Shown in pieces: positions 26,792 through 38,760 of a stretch of DNA of 64,000 bases. Each line of letters opens with the position of its first letter. Within the stretch, counting starts at the first letter, position 1. The translations under genes were made by a program, and so were the position numbers. Location: NCBI GenBank assembly GCA_964016885.1, contig OZ024740.1:8142450-8206449 (forward strand), in the 5' to 3' direction. Source of the DNA: Eledone cirrhosa. Taxonomy: Eukaryota; Mollusca; Cephalopoda; Octopoda; Eledonidae. Under the pieces are notes generated by a model. It ran no database searches. It was not told the DNA's origin and saw nothing but the letters and a program-made list of their open reading frames with translations.

Positions 26792-27178
26792 TTTCGATTG
26801 GTATGTCAGTTTCGAATGGTATGTCAGTTTCTATTGGTATGTCAATTTCGATTGGTATATCAGTTTCGATTGGTGTGTCAGTTTCTATTGGTATATCAGT
26901 TTCGACTGGTACATCAGTTTCGATTAGTATAATCAGTTTCTATTGGTATGTCAGTTTCTATTGATATATCAGTTTTGATTGGTATATCAGTTCCGATTGG
27001 TATATCAGTTTCGATTTGTATGTCAGTTTCTATTGGTATATCAGTTGCTATTGGTAAGTCAGTTTTGATTGGTATGTCAGTTTCGATTGGTATGTCAGTT
27101 TTGATTGGTATGTCAGTTTCTATAGGTATGTCAGTTTCTATTGGTATATCAGTTTCGATTAGTATATCAGTTTCTACT

Positions 27179-28979
27179 GGTATATCAGTTTCGCCTGGTA
27201 TGTCAGTTTCTATTGGTATATCAGTTTCTATTGGTATATCAGTTTCGATTAGTATGTCAGTTTCTATTGCTATGTTAGTTTCGATTAGTATATCAGTTTC
27301 TATTGATATATCAGTTTTGATTGGTATATCAGTTCCGATTGGTATATCAGTTTTGATTGGTATATCAGTTTCTATTGGTATATCAGTTTCGATTGTTATA
27401 TCAGTTTCGATTGTTATATCAGTTTCGATTGGTATATCAGTTTCGACTGGTATGTCAGTTTCGATTAGTATATCAGTTTCTATTGGTATGTCAGTTTCTA
27501 TTGGTATATCAGTTTCGATTGGTATATCAGTTTCGATTAGTATGTCAGTTTCTATTAGTATGTTAGTTTCTATTGGTATATCAGTTTCGACTGGTATATC
27601 AGATTCGATTAGTATAATCAGTTTCTATTGGTATGTCAGTTTCTATTGGTATATCAGTTTCAATTGGTATATCAGTTTCGATTAGTATGTCAGTTTCTAT
27701 TGCTATGTCAGTATCGATTAGTATATCAGTTTCTAATGGTTTGTCAGTTTCGATCGGTATGTCAGTTTCTATTGATATATCAGTTTTGATTGGTATATCA
27801 GTTTCGATTGGTATATCAGTTTCGATTGATATGTCAGTTTCTATTGGTATATCAGTTTCTATTGGTATGTCAGTTTCGATTGGTATATCAGTTTCGATTG
27901 GTATGTCAGTTTCGATTGGTAAGTCAGTTTCGAATTGGTATATCAGTTCCGATTGGTATGTCAGTTTTGATTGGTATATCAGTTTCTATTGGTATATCAG
28001 TTTCGATTGGTATATCAGTTTCGATTGTTATATCAGTTTCGATTGGTATATCAGTTTCGACTGGTATGTCAGTTTCGATTAGTATATCAGTTTCTATTGG
28101 TATGTCAGTTTCTATTGGTATATCAGTTTCGATTGGTATATCAGTTTCGATTAGTATGTCAGTTTCTATTAGTATGTTAGTTTCGATTAGTATATCAGTA
28201 TCTATTAGTATGTCAGTTTCGATTGATATGCCGTTTCTATTAGTATGTTAGTTTCGATTAGTATATCAGTTTCTATTAGTATGTCAGTTTGGATTGGTAC
28301 ATCAGTTTCTATTCATATATCAGTTTCGATTGGTATATCAGTTTCGATTGGTATATCAGTTTCGATTGGTATGTCAGTTTCTATTGGTATTTCAGTTTCT
28401 ATTGGTATGTCAGTTTTCATTGGTATATCAGTTTCAATTGGTATGTCAGTTTCGACTGGTATGTCAGTTTCGATTGGTATATCAGTTCCGATTGGTATAT
28501 CAGTTTCTATTGGTATATCAGTTTCGATTGATATATCAGTTTCAATTGGTATGTCAGTTTCGATTGGTATATCAGTTTCGATGGTATGTCAATTTCGATT
28601 GGTATGTCAGTTTCGAATGGTATGTCAGTTTCTATTGGTATGTCAATTTCGATTGGTATATCAGTTTCGATTGGTGTGTCAGTTTCTATTGGTATATCAG
28701 TTTCGACTGGTACATCAGTTTCGATTAGTATAATCAGTTTCTATTGGTATGTCAGTTTCTATTGATATATCAGTTTTGATTGGTATATCAGTTCCGATTG
28801 GTATATCAGTTTCGATTTGTATGTCAGTTTCTATTGGTATATCAGTTGCTATTGGTATGTCAGTTTTGATTGGTATGTCAGTTTCGATTGGTATGTCAGT
28901 TTTGATTGGTATGTCAGTTTCTATAGGTATGTCAGTTTCTATTGGTATATCAGTTTCGATTAGTATATCAGTTTCTACT
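27179..28979 (+). repeat. Tandem duplication, 1,801-bp unit, copy 2
   Basis: Second copy of the 1,801-bp unit. Shared sequence runs on to about 28991, where TTTCGATTAG replaces the TTTCGCCTGG that opens the unit. Translated segments such as 25832-26281 and 27633-28082 are identical, so the event is recent. Confidence 0.92.
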
Positions 28980-29109
28980 GGTATATCAGTTTCGATTAGT
29001 ATATCAGTTTCAATTGGTATGTAAGTTTCGATTGGTATATCAGTTTCAATTGGTATGTCTGTTTCAATTAGTAAATTTTGTTTCGATTGGTATGTCAATT
29101 TCAATTAGT

Positions 29110-30774
29110 ATATCAGTTTCTATTGGTATATCAGTTTCGATTGGTATGTCAGTTTCGATTAGTATATCAGTTTCTATAGGTATGTCAGTTTCTGTTGGTA
29201 TATCAGTTTTCGATTGGTATATCAGTTTCTATTGGTATGTCAGTTTCGATTGGTATGTCAGTTTCTATTGGTATATCAGTTTCGATTGATACATCAGTTT
29301 CGATTAGTATGTCAGTTTTTACTGGTATGTCAGTTTTGATTAGTATATCAGTTTCTATTGGTATGTCAGTTTCGATTGGTATGTCAGTTTCGATTGGTAT
29401 GTCAATTTCAATTAGTATATCAGTTTCTATGAGTATATCAGTTTCGATTGGTATAGCAGTGTCGATTAGTATATCAGTTTCTATAGGTAAGTCAGTTTCT
29501 ATTGGTATATCAGTTTCGATTGGTATATCAGTTTATATTGGTATATCAGTTTCGTTTGATATATCAGTTACGATTAGTATGTTAGTTTCTATTGGTATAT
29601 CAGTTTCGATTGGTATGTCAGTTTCTATTGGTATATCAGTTTCGACTGGTATATCAGTTTCGATTAGTATAATCAGTTTCTATTGGTATGTTAGTTTCTA
29701 TTGGTATATCAGTTTCTATTGGTATATCAGTTTCGATTAGTATGTGAGTTTCTATTGCTATCTTAGTTTCGATTAGTATATCAGTTTCTATTGGTATGTC
29801 AGTTTCGATCGTTATATCAGTTTCTATTCGTATGTCAGTTTCGATTGGTATATCAGTTTCGATTGGTATATCAGTTTTGATTGGTATGTCAGTTTCTATT
29901 GGTATATCAGTTTCTATTGGTATGTCAGTTTCGACTGGTATGTCAGTTTCGATTGGTATATCAGTTCTGATAGGTATATCAGTTTCTATTGGTATATCAG
30001 TTTCGATTGAAATATCAGTTTCGATTAGTATGTCAGTTTCTACTGGTATGTCAGTTTGGATTTGTATGTCAGTTTCGATTGGTATGTCAGTATCTATTGG
30101 TATATGAGCTTCTATTTGTATGTCAGTTTTGATTGGTATATCAGTTTCGATTGGTATGTCAGTTTCGATTGGTATATCAGTTTCGATGGTATGTCAATTT
30201 CGATTGGTATCTCAGTTTCGATTAGTATGTCAGTTTCTATTGGTATATCAGTTTCTATTGGTATATCAGTTTCGATTGATATATCAGTTTCGATTAGTAT
30301 GTCAGTTTCTACTGGTATGTCAGTTTGGATTGGTATGTCAGTTTCGATTGGTATGTCAGTTTCGATTGGTATGTCAATTTCGATTGGTATATCAGTTTCG
30401 ATTAGTATGTTAGTTTCTATTGGAATATCAGTTTCGATTGGTATATCAGTTTCGATTGGTATGTCAGTTTCTATTGGTATATCAGTTTCGATTGATACAT
30501 CAGTTTCGATTAGTATATCAGTTTTTATTGGTATGTCAGTTTCGATTAGTATAAAAGTTTCTATTGGTATGTCAGTTTCGATTGGTATGTCAGTTTCGAT
30601 TGGTATGTCAATTTCTATTGGTATATCAGTTTCGACTGATACATCAGTTTCGATTAGTATGTCAGTTTTTACTGGTATGTCAGTTTCGATTAGTATATCA
30701 GTTTCTATTGGTATGTCAGTTTGGATTGGTATATCAGTTTCGACTGGTATATCAGTTTCGATTAGTATAATCAG
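29110..30774 (+). repeat. Expanded copy of the 23.69-24.83 kb block
   Basis: This block aligns with about 23690-24829. The offset grows stepwise (5,422, then 5,783, then 5,945 bp), which shows monomer-multiple insertions in the right copy. Shared rare variants are the TTTTCGATTGG monomer (23785/29207), TTTCGTTTGATATATC (24056/29550), GTTACGATTAG (24071/29565) and the TATCTATTGGTATATGAG monomer (24308/30091). It shows growth of a block by insertion of whole monomers after copying. Confidence 0.75.
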
Positions 30775-31249
30775 TTTCTATTGGTATGTCAGTTTCTATT
30801 GATATATCAGTTTTGATTGGTATATCAGTTCCGATTGGTATATCAGTTTCGATTGGTATGTCAGTTTCTATTGGTATATCAGTTTCGATTGATACATCAG
30901 TTTCGATTAGTATATCAGTTTTTATTGGTATGTCAGTTTCGATTAGTATAAAAGTTTCTATTGGTATGTCAGTTTCGATTGGTATGTCAGTTTCGATTGG
31001 TATAGCAGTTTCGATTAGTATATCAGTTTCTATAGGTATGTCTGTTTCTATTGGTATATCAGTTTCGATTGGTATATCAGTTTATATTGGTATATCAGTT
31101 TCGATTGATATATCAGTTTCGATTAGTATGTCAGTTTCTATTGGTATATCAGTTTCGCCTGGTATGTCAGTTTCTATTGGTATATCAGTTTCTATTGGTA
31201 TATCAGTTTCGATTGGTATATCAGTTTCGATTGTTATATCAGTTCCAAT

Positions 31250-31585
31250 TGGTATGTCAGTTTTGATTGGTATATCAGTTTCTATTGGTATATCAGTTTC
31301 GATTGGTATATCAGTTTCGATTGTTATATCAGTTTCGATTGGTATATCAGTCTCGACTGGTATGTCAGTTTCGATTAGTATATCAGTTTCTATTGGTATG
31401 TCAGTTTCTATTGGTATATCAGTTTCGATTGGTATATCAGTTTCGATTAGTATGTCAGTTTCTATTAGTATGTTAGTTTCGATTAGTATATCAGTCTCTA
31501 TTAGTATGTCAGTTTCGATTGGTATGTCAGTTTCTATTAGTATGTCAGTTTCGATTGGTACATCAGTTTCGATTGGTATATCAGT
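31250..31585 (+). repeat. 335-bp block, first of a pair 594 bp apart
   Basis: This block recurs at 31844-32179, 594 bp (33 monomers) downstream. It contains the 210-bp core block followed by TCAGTCTCTATTAG and GATTGGTACATCAG variants at matching positions (31490/32084 and 31555/32149). The 260 bp between the two is a different set of monomers, including GATCGTTATG and TTTGTTAG variants. Confidence 0.85.
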
Positions 31586-31843
31586 TTCTATTGCTATGTT
31601 AGTTTCGATTAGTATATCAGTTTCTATTGGTATGTCAGTTTCGATCGTTATGTCAGTTTCTATTGATATATCAGTTTTGATTGGTATATCAGTTTCGATT
31701 GGTATATCAGTTTCGATTGGTATGTCTGTTTCTATTGGTATGTCAGTTTCTATTGGTATGTCAGTTTCGATTGGTATATCAGTTTTGATTGGTATGTCAG
31801 TTTCAATTGGTTTGTTAGTTTCGATTGGTATATCAGTTTCAAT

Positions 31844-32179
31844 TGGTATGTCAGTTTTGATTGGTATATCAGTTTCTATTGGTATATCAGTTTCGATTGG
31901 TATATCAGTTTCGATTGTTATATCAGTTTCGATTGGTATATCAGTTTCGACTGGTATGTCAGTTTCGATTAGTATATCAGTTTCTATTGGTATGTCAGTT
32001 TCTATTGGTATATCAGTTTCGATTGGTATTTCAGTTTCGATTAGTATGTCAGTTTCTATTAGTATGTTAGTTTCGATTAGTATATCAGTCTCTATTAGTA
32101 TGTCAGTTTCGATTGGTATGTCAGTTTCTATTAGTATGTCAGTTTCGATTGGTACATCAGTTTCGATTGGTATATCAGT
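31844..32179 (+). repeat. 335-bp block, second of a pair 594 bp apart
   Basis: Partner of 31250-31585. A visible difference is GGTATTTCAG near 32028 where the first copy has GGTATATCAG, and CTCGACTGG near 31352 where this copy has TTCGACTGG. Confidence 0.83.
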
Positions 32180-33170
32180 TTCGATTGGTATGTCACTTCC
32201 TATTGGTATATCAGTTCCTATTGGTATGTCACTTTTGATTGGTATGTCAGTTTCGATTTGTATGTCAGTTTCGACTGGTATGTCAGTTTCGATTGTTATA
32301 TCAGTTCCGATTGGTATATCAGTTTCTATTGGTATATCAGTTTCGATTGATATATCAGTTTCGATTAGTATGTTAGTTTCTACTGGTATGTCAGTTTGGA
32401 TTAGTATGTCAGTTTCGATTGGTATGTCAGTTTCGATTAGTATGTCAGTTTCTATTGGTATATCAGTTTTTATTTGTATGTCAGTTTTGATTGGTATATC
32501 AGTTTCGATTGGTATGTCAGTTTCGATTGGTATATCAGTTTCTATGGTATGTCAATTTCGATTGGTATATCAGTTTCGATTAGTATGTCAGTTTCTATTG
32601 GTATATCAGTTTCTATTGGTATATAAGTTTCGATTGATATATCAGTTTCGATTAGTATGTCAGTTTCTACTGGTATGTCAGTTTGGATTGGTATGTCTGT
32701 TTCGATTGGTATGTCAGTTTCGATTGGTATGTCAATTTCGATTGGTATATCAGTTTCGATTCGTATGTCAGTTTCCATTGGTATATCAGTTTCGACTGGT
32801 ATATCAGTTTCGATTAGTATAATCAGTTTCTATTGGTATGTCAGTTTCTATTGATATATCAGTTTTGATTGGTATATCAGTTCCGATTGGTATATCAGTT
32901 TCGATTGGTAAGTCAGTTTCTATTGGTATATCAGTTTCTATTGGTATGTCAGTTTTGATTGGTATGTCAGTTTCGATTGGTATGTCAGTTTTGATTGGTA
33001 TGTCAGTTTCTATAGGTATGTCAGTTTCTATTGGTATATCAGTTTCGATTAGTATATCAGTTTCTACTGGTATGTCAGTTTCGATTAGTATATCAGTTTC
33101 TATTAGTATGTCAGTTTCGATTGGTACACCAGTTTCGATTGGTATATCAGTTTCGATTGGTATGTCACTT

Positions 33171-33445
33171 TTGATTGGTATATCAGTTTCGATTGGTATG
33201 TCAGTTTCGACTGGTATGTCAGTTTCGATTGGTATATCAGTTCCGATTGGTATATCAGTTTCTATTGGTATATCAGTTTCGATTGATATATCAGTTTCGA
33301 TAAGTATGTTAGTTTCTACTGGTATGTCAGTTTGGATTAGTATGTCAGTTTCGATTGGTATGTCAGTTTCGATTAGTATGTCAGTTTCTATTGGTATATC
33401 AGTTTTTATTTGTATGTCAGTTTTGATTGATATATCAGTTTCGAT
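33171..33445 (+). repeat. Block present three times between 32.2 and 34.6 kb
   Basis: A run of about 275 bp with the order TCGACTGG, CCGATTGG, GATTGATATATC, TATGTTAGTTTCTACTGG, TTTGGATTAG and TTTTTATTTGTATG occurs here, at about 32235-32510 (936 bp upstream) and at about 34270-34545 (1,099 bp downstream). The TTTGGATTAG variant is characteristic of this family. The copies differ in single bases, such as TTTTGATTGATATATC at 33421 and 34520 against TTTTGATTGGTATATC at 32485. Confidence 0.78.
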
Positions 33446-33629
33446 TGGTATATCAGTTTCGATTAGTATATCAATTTCTATTGGTATATCAGTTTCTATT
33501 GGTATATCAGTTTCGATTGATATATCAGTTTCGATTAGTATGTCAGTTTCTACTGGTATGTCAGTTTGGATTGGTATGTCAGTTTCGATTGGTATGTCAG
33601 TTTAGATTGGTATGTCAATTTCGATTGGT

Positions 33630-34075
33630 ATATCAGTTTCGATTCGTATGTCAGTTTCTATTGGTATATCAGTTTCGACTGGTATATCAGTTTCGATTAG
33701 TATAATCAGTTTCTATTGGTATGTCAGTTTCTATTGATATATCAGTTTTGATTGGTATATCAGTTCCGATTGGTATATCAGTTTCGATTGGTAAGTCAGT
33801 TTCTATTGGTATATCAGTTTTTATTGGTATGTCAGTTTTGATTGGTATGTCAGTTTCGATTTGTATGTCAGTTTTGATTGGTATGTCAGTTTCTATAGGT
33901 ATGTCAGTTTCTATTGGTATATCAGTTTCGATTAGTATATCAGTTTCTACTGGTATGTCAGTTTCGATTAGTATATCAGTTTCTATTGGTATGTCAGTTT
34001 CGATTGGTATATCAGTTTCGATTCGTATATCAGTTCCAATTGCTATATCAGTTTCTATTGGTATGTCAGTTTCTA
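33630..34075 (+). repeat. Block repeated at 35.94-36.38 kb
   Basis: About 440 bp, from the GATTCGTATGTC variant through the 19-bp monomer at 33702 and the CCAATTGCTATATC variant, matches 35935-36380 at an offset of 2,305 bp (19-bp monomer at 36007). Shared private variants are TTTTTATTGGTATG and TCGATTTGTATGTC (33856/36161). Copies of the same block in other parts of the left domain lack these two. Confidence 0.8.
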
Positions 34076-37000
34076 TAGGTATGTCAGTTTCTATTGGTAT
34101 ATCAGTTTCGATTAGTATATCAGTTTCTACTGGTATGTCAGTTTCGATTAGTATATCAGTTTCCATTAGTATGTCAGTTTCGATTGGTACATCAGTTTCG
34201 ATTGGTATATCAGTTTCAATTGGTATGTCACTTTCTATTGGTATATCAGTTTCTATTGGTATGTCACTTTTGATTGGTATATCAGTTTCGATTGGTATGT
34301 CAGTTTCGACTGGCATGTCAGTTTCAATTGGTATATCAGTTCCGATTGGTATATCAGTTTCTATTGGTATATCAGTTTCGATTGATATATCAGTTTCGAT
34401 TAGTATGTTAGTTTCTACTGGTATGTCAGTTTGGATTAGTATGTCAGTTTCGATTGGTATGTCAGTTTCGATTAGTATGTCAGTTTCTATTGGTATATCA
34501 GTTTTTATTTGTATGTCAGTTTTGATTGATATATCAGTTTCGATTGGTATGTCAGTTTCGATTGGTATATCAGTTTCTATGGTATGTCAATTTCGATTGG
34601 TATATCAGTTTCGATTAGTATGTCAGTTTCTATTGGTATATCAGTTTCTATTGGTATATCAGTTTCAATTGATATATCAGTTTCGATTAGTATGTCAGTT
34701 TCTACTGGTATGTCAGTTTGGATTGGTATGTCAGTTTCGATTGGTATGTCAGTTTCGATTGGTATGTCAATTTCGATTGGTATATCAGTTTCGATTCGTA
34801 TGTCAGTTTCTATTGGTATATCAGTTTCGACTGGTATATCAGTTTCGATTAGTATGTTAGTTTCTACTGGTATGTCAGTTTGGATTAGTATGTCAGTTTC
34901 GATTGGTATGTCAGTTTCGATTAGTATGTCAGTTTCGATTAGTATGTCAGTCTCTATTGGTATATCAGTTTCTATTGGTATGTCAGTTTTGATTGGTATG
35001 TCAGTTTCGATTGGTATGTCAGTTTTGATTGGTATGTCAGTTTCTATAGGTATGTCAGTTTCTATTGGTATATCAGTTTCGATTAGTATATCAGTTTCTA
35101 CTGGTATGTCAGTTTCGATTAGTATATCAGTTTCTATTGGTATGTCAGTTTCGATTGGTATATCAGTTTCGATTCGTATATCAGTTCCAATTGCTATATC
35201 AGTTTCTATTGGTATGTGAGTTTCAATTGGTATTTAAGTTTCGATTGGTATATAAGTTTCAATTCATATGTCAGTTTCAATTAGTATATTTGTTTCGATT
35301 GGTATGTCAATTTCAATTAGTATATCAGTTTCGATTAGTATAATCAGTTTCTATTGGTATGTCAGTTTCTATTAGTATATCAGTTTCGATTGGTATATCA
35401 GTTTCGATTAGTATGTCAGTTTCTATTGCTATGTTAGTTTCGATTAGTATATCAGTTTCTATTGGTATGTCAGTTTCGATCGTTATGTCAGTTCTATTGA
35501 TATATCAGTTTTGATTGGTATATCAGTTTCGATTGGTATATTATTTTCGATTGGTATGTCTGTTTCTATTGGTATGTCAGTTTCTATTGGTTTATCAGTT
35601 TCGACTGGTATATCAGTTTCGATTAGTATAATCAGTTTCTATTGGTATGTCAGTTTCTATTGGTATATCAGTTTCGATTGGTATATCAGTTTCGATTAAT
35701 ATGTCAGTTTCTATTGCTATGTTAGTTTCGATTAGTATATCAGTTTCTATTGGTATGTCAGTTTCAATCGTTATGTCAGTTTCTGTTGATATATCAGTTT
35801 CTATTGGTATATCAGTTTCGATTGATATATCAGTTTCGATTAGTATGTCAGTTTCTACTGGTATGTCAGTTTGGATTGGTATGTCAGTTTGGATTGGTAT
35901 GTCAGTTTCGATTGGTATGTTAATTTCGATTGGTATATCAGTTTCGATTCGTATGTCAGTTTCTATTGGTATATCAGTTTCGACTGGTATATCAGTTTCG
36001 ATTAGTATAATCAGTTTCTATTGGTATGTCAGTTTCTATTGATATATCAGTTTTGATTGGTATATCAGTTCCGATTGGTATATCAGTTTCGATTGGTAAG
36101 TCAGTTTCTATTGGTATATCAGTTTTTATTGGTATGTCAGTTTTGATTGGTATGTCAGTTTCGATTTGTATGTCAGTTTTGATTGGTATGTCAGTTTCTA
36201 TAGGTATGTCAGTTTCTATTGGTATATCAGTTTCGATTAGTATATCAGTTTCTACTGGTATGTCAGTTTCGATTAGTATATCAGTTTCTATTGGTATGTC
36301 AGTTTCGATTGGTATATCAGTTTCGATTCGTATATCAGTTCCAATTGCTATATCAGTTTCTATTGGTATGTCAGTTTCGATTGGTATATCAGTTTCGATT
36401 GTTATATAAGTTTCGATTGGTATATCAATTTCGACTGGTATGTCAGTTTCGATTAGTATATCAGTTTCGATTGGTATGTCAGTTTCTATTCATATATCAG
36501 TTTCGATTGGTATATCAGTTTCGATTGGTATATCAGTTTCGATTGGTATGTCAGTTTCCATTGGTATATCAGTTTCTATTGGTATGTCAGTTTTGATTGG
36601 TATATCAGTTTCGATTGGTATGTCAGTTTCGATTGGATTGTCAGTTTCGATTGGTATATCAGTTCCTATTGGTATGTCAGTTTCGATTGGTATGTCAGTT
36701 TCGATTGGTATATCAGTTCCGATTGGTATGTATGTTTTGATTGGTATGTCAGTTTTGATTGGTATAACAGTTTCGATTGGTATGTCAATTTCGATTAATA
36801 TGTCAATTTCGATTGGTATATCAGTTCCGATTGGTATGTCAGTTTCGATTGGTATGTCAGTTTCGATTGGTATGTCAGTTTCGATTAGTATGTCAGTTTC
36901 TATTGGTATGTTAGTTTCAATTAGTATATCACTTTATATTGGTATGTCAGTTTCGATTGGTATGTCTGTTTCTATTGATATATCAGTTTCGATTGGTATA

Positions 37001-38459
37001 TCAGTTTTGATTGGTATATCAGTTTCGATTTGTATGTCAGTTTCTATTGGTATATCAGTTTCGATTGGTATATCAGTTTCGATTAGTATGTCAGTTTCTA
37101 TTGGTATGTTAGTTTCGCTTAGTATATCAGTTTTTATTGGTATGTCAGTTTCGATCGGTATGTCAGTTTCTATTGATATATCAGTTTTGATTAGTATATC
37201 AGTTTCGATTGGTATATCTGTTTCAATTGGTATGTCAATTTCTATTGGTATATCAGTTTCCATTGGTATGTCAGTTTTGATTGGTATATCAGTTTCGATT
37301 GGTATGTCAGCTTCGATTGGTATGTCAGTTTCAATTGGTATATCAGTTCCGATTGGTATGTCAGTTTTGATTGGTATATCAGTTTCTATTGGTATATCAT
37401 TTTCGATTGGTATATCAGTTTCGATTGTTATATCAGTTTCGATTGGTATATCAGTTTCGACTGGTATGTCAGTTTCGACTGGTATATCAGTTTCTATTGG
37501 TATGTCAGTTTCTATTGGTATATCAGTTTCGATTGGTATATCAGTTTCGATTAGTATGTCAGTTTCTATTGCTATGTTAGTTTCGATTAGTATATCAGTT
37601 TCTATTGGTATGTCAGTTTCGATCGGTATGTCAGTTTCTATTGATATATCAGTTTTGATTGGTATATCAGTTTCGATTGGTATATCAGTTTCGATTGGTA
37701 TGTCAGTTTCGATTAATATGTCAATTTCGATTGGTATGTCAGTTTCGATTGGTATGTCAGTCTCGATTGGTATATCAGTTTCGATTGGTATGTCAATTTC
37801 GATTGGTATATCAGTTTCGATTAGTATGTCAGTTTCTATTGCTATGTTAGTTTCGATTAGTATATCAGTTTCGATTAATATGTCAATTTCGATTGGTATG
37901 TCAGTTTCGATTGGTATGTCAGTCTCGATTGGTATATCAGTTTCGATTGGTATGTCAATTTCGATTGGTATGTCAGTTTCGATTGGTATGTCAGTTTTCA
38001 TTGGTATGTCAGTTTCGATTGGTATGTCAGTTTTGCTTGGTATATCAGTTTCGATTGGTATGTCAGGTTCGATTGGTATGTCAGTTTCGATTGGAATTTC
38101 AGTTCCGATTGGTATGTCAGTTCCGATTGGTATGTCAGTTTTGATTGGTATATCAGTTTCTATTGGTATATCAGTTTCGATTGGTATATCAGTTTCGATT
38201 GTTATATCAGTTTCGATTGGTATATCAGTTTCGACTGGTATGTCAGTTTCGATTAGTATATCAGTTTCTATTGGTATGTCAGTTTCTATTGGTATATCAG
38301 TTTCGATTGGTATATCAGTTTTGATTGGTATATCAGTTTCTATTGGTATGTCAGTTTCGATCGGTATGTCAGTTTCTATTGATATATCAGTTTTGATTGG
38401 TATATCAGTTTCGATTGGTATATCAGTTTCGATTGGTATGTCAATTCCGATTGGTTTAT

Positions 38460-38760
38460 CAGTTTCGATTAGTATGTCAGTTTCTCTTGGTATGTTATTT
38501 TCGATTCGTATATCACTTTCTATTGGTATGTCAGTTTCGATTGGTATGTCTGTTTCTATTGATATATCAGTTTCGATTGGTATATCAGTTTTGATTGGTA
38601 TGTCAGTTTCGATAGGTATGTCAGTTTCTATTGGTATGTCAGTCTCGATTGGTATATCAGTTTCGATTGGTATATCAGTTTCGATTGGTATATCAGTTTC
38701 GATTGGTGTGTCAATTTCTATTGGTATATCAGTTTCCATTGGTATGTCAGTTTTGATTGG
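38460..38760 (+). repeat. Block with TTTCTCTTGG, repeated about 1.2 kb downstream
   Basis: The variant TTTCTCTTGGTATGTTATTT occurs at 38481 and 39705, and the following roughly 280 bp match in order up to the GATTGGTGTGTCAATTTC monomer (near 38701 and 39943). The offset is 1,224 bp at the left and 1,242 bp at the right, so one monomer was gained in the second copy. The following 350 bp also match 40000-40360 in variant order. Confidence 0.8.

Larger units (their letters stand above)
25378..27178 (+). repeat. Tandem duplication, 1,801-bp unit, copy 1
   Basis: Landmarks repeat at exactly 1,801 bp: TTTCGCCTGG (CGCC at 25391/27192), the 19-bp monomers (25813/27614 and 26929/28730), TTTCGAATTGG (26127/27928) and GATATGCCGTTTC (26424/28225). 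1,801 is 100 monomers plus one base, the extra base being the net effect of 17- and 19-bp monomers. One difference was seen: 27056 is A (GGTAAGTC) where 28857 is T (GGTATGTC). The older relative at 23617 also has T, so copy 1 carries the newer change. Confidence 0.93.
1..36400 (+). repeat. Left satellite domain, rich in out-of-register monomers
   Basis: This part carries diagnostic variants that I did not find further right: a monomer pair with TTGCTATATCAG preceded by TTCCTA or TTCCAA (for example near 955, 1750, 4095, 35190 and 36345), the 21-bp monomer with TTGTTGGTATATC, and the degenerate monomer containing GTCCTTGAATTG or GTCCTCGAATTG. It also holds most of the 17-bp and 19-bp monomers, so the 18-bp register slips many times. 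The right edge is placed just after the last TTGCTATATC variant near 36346 and is approximate. A blurred transition is possible, because some block types (the TTTGGATTGG variant, the 210-bp core block) occur in both domains. Confidence 0.7.
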
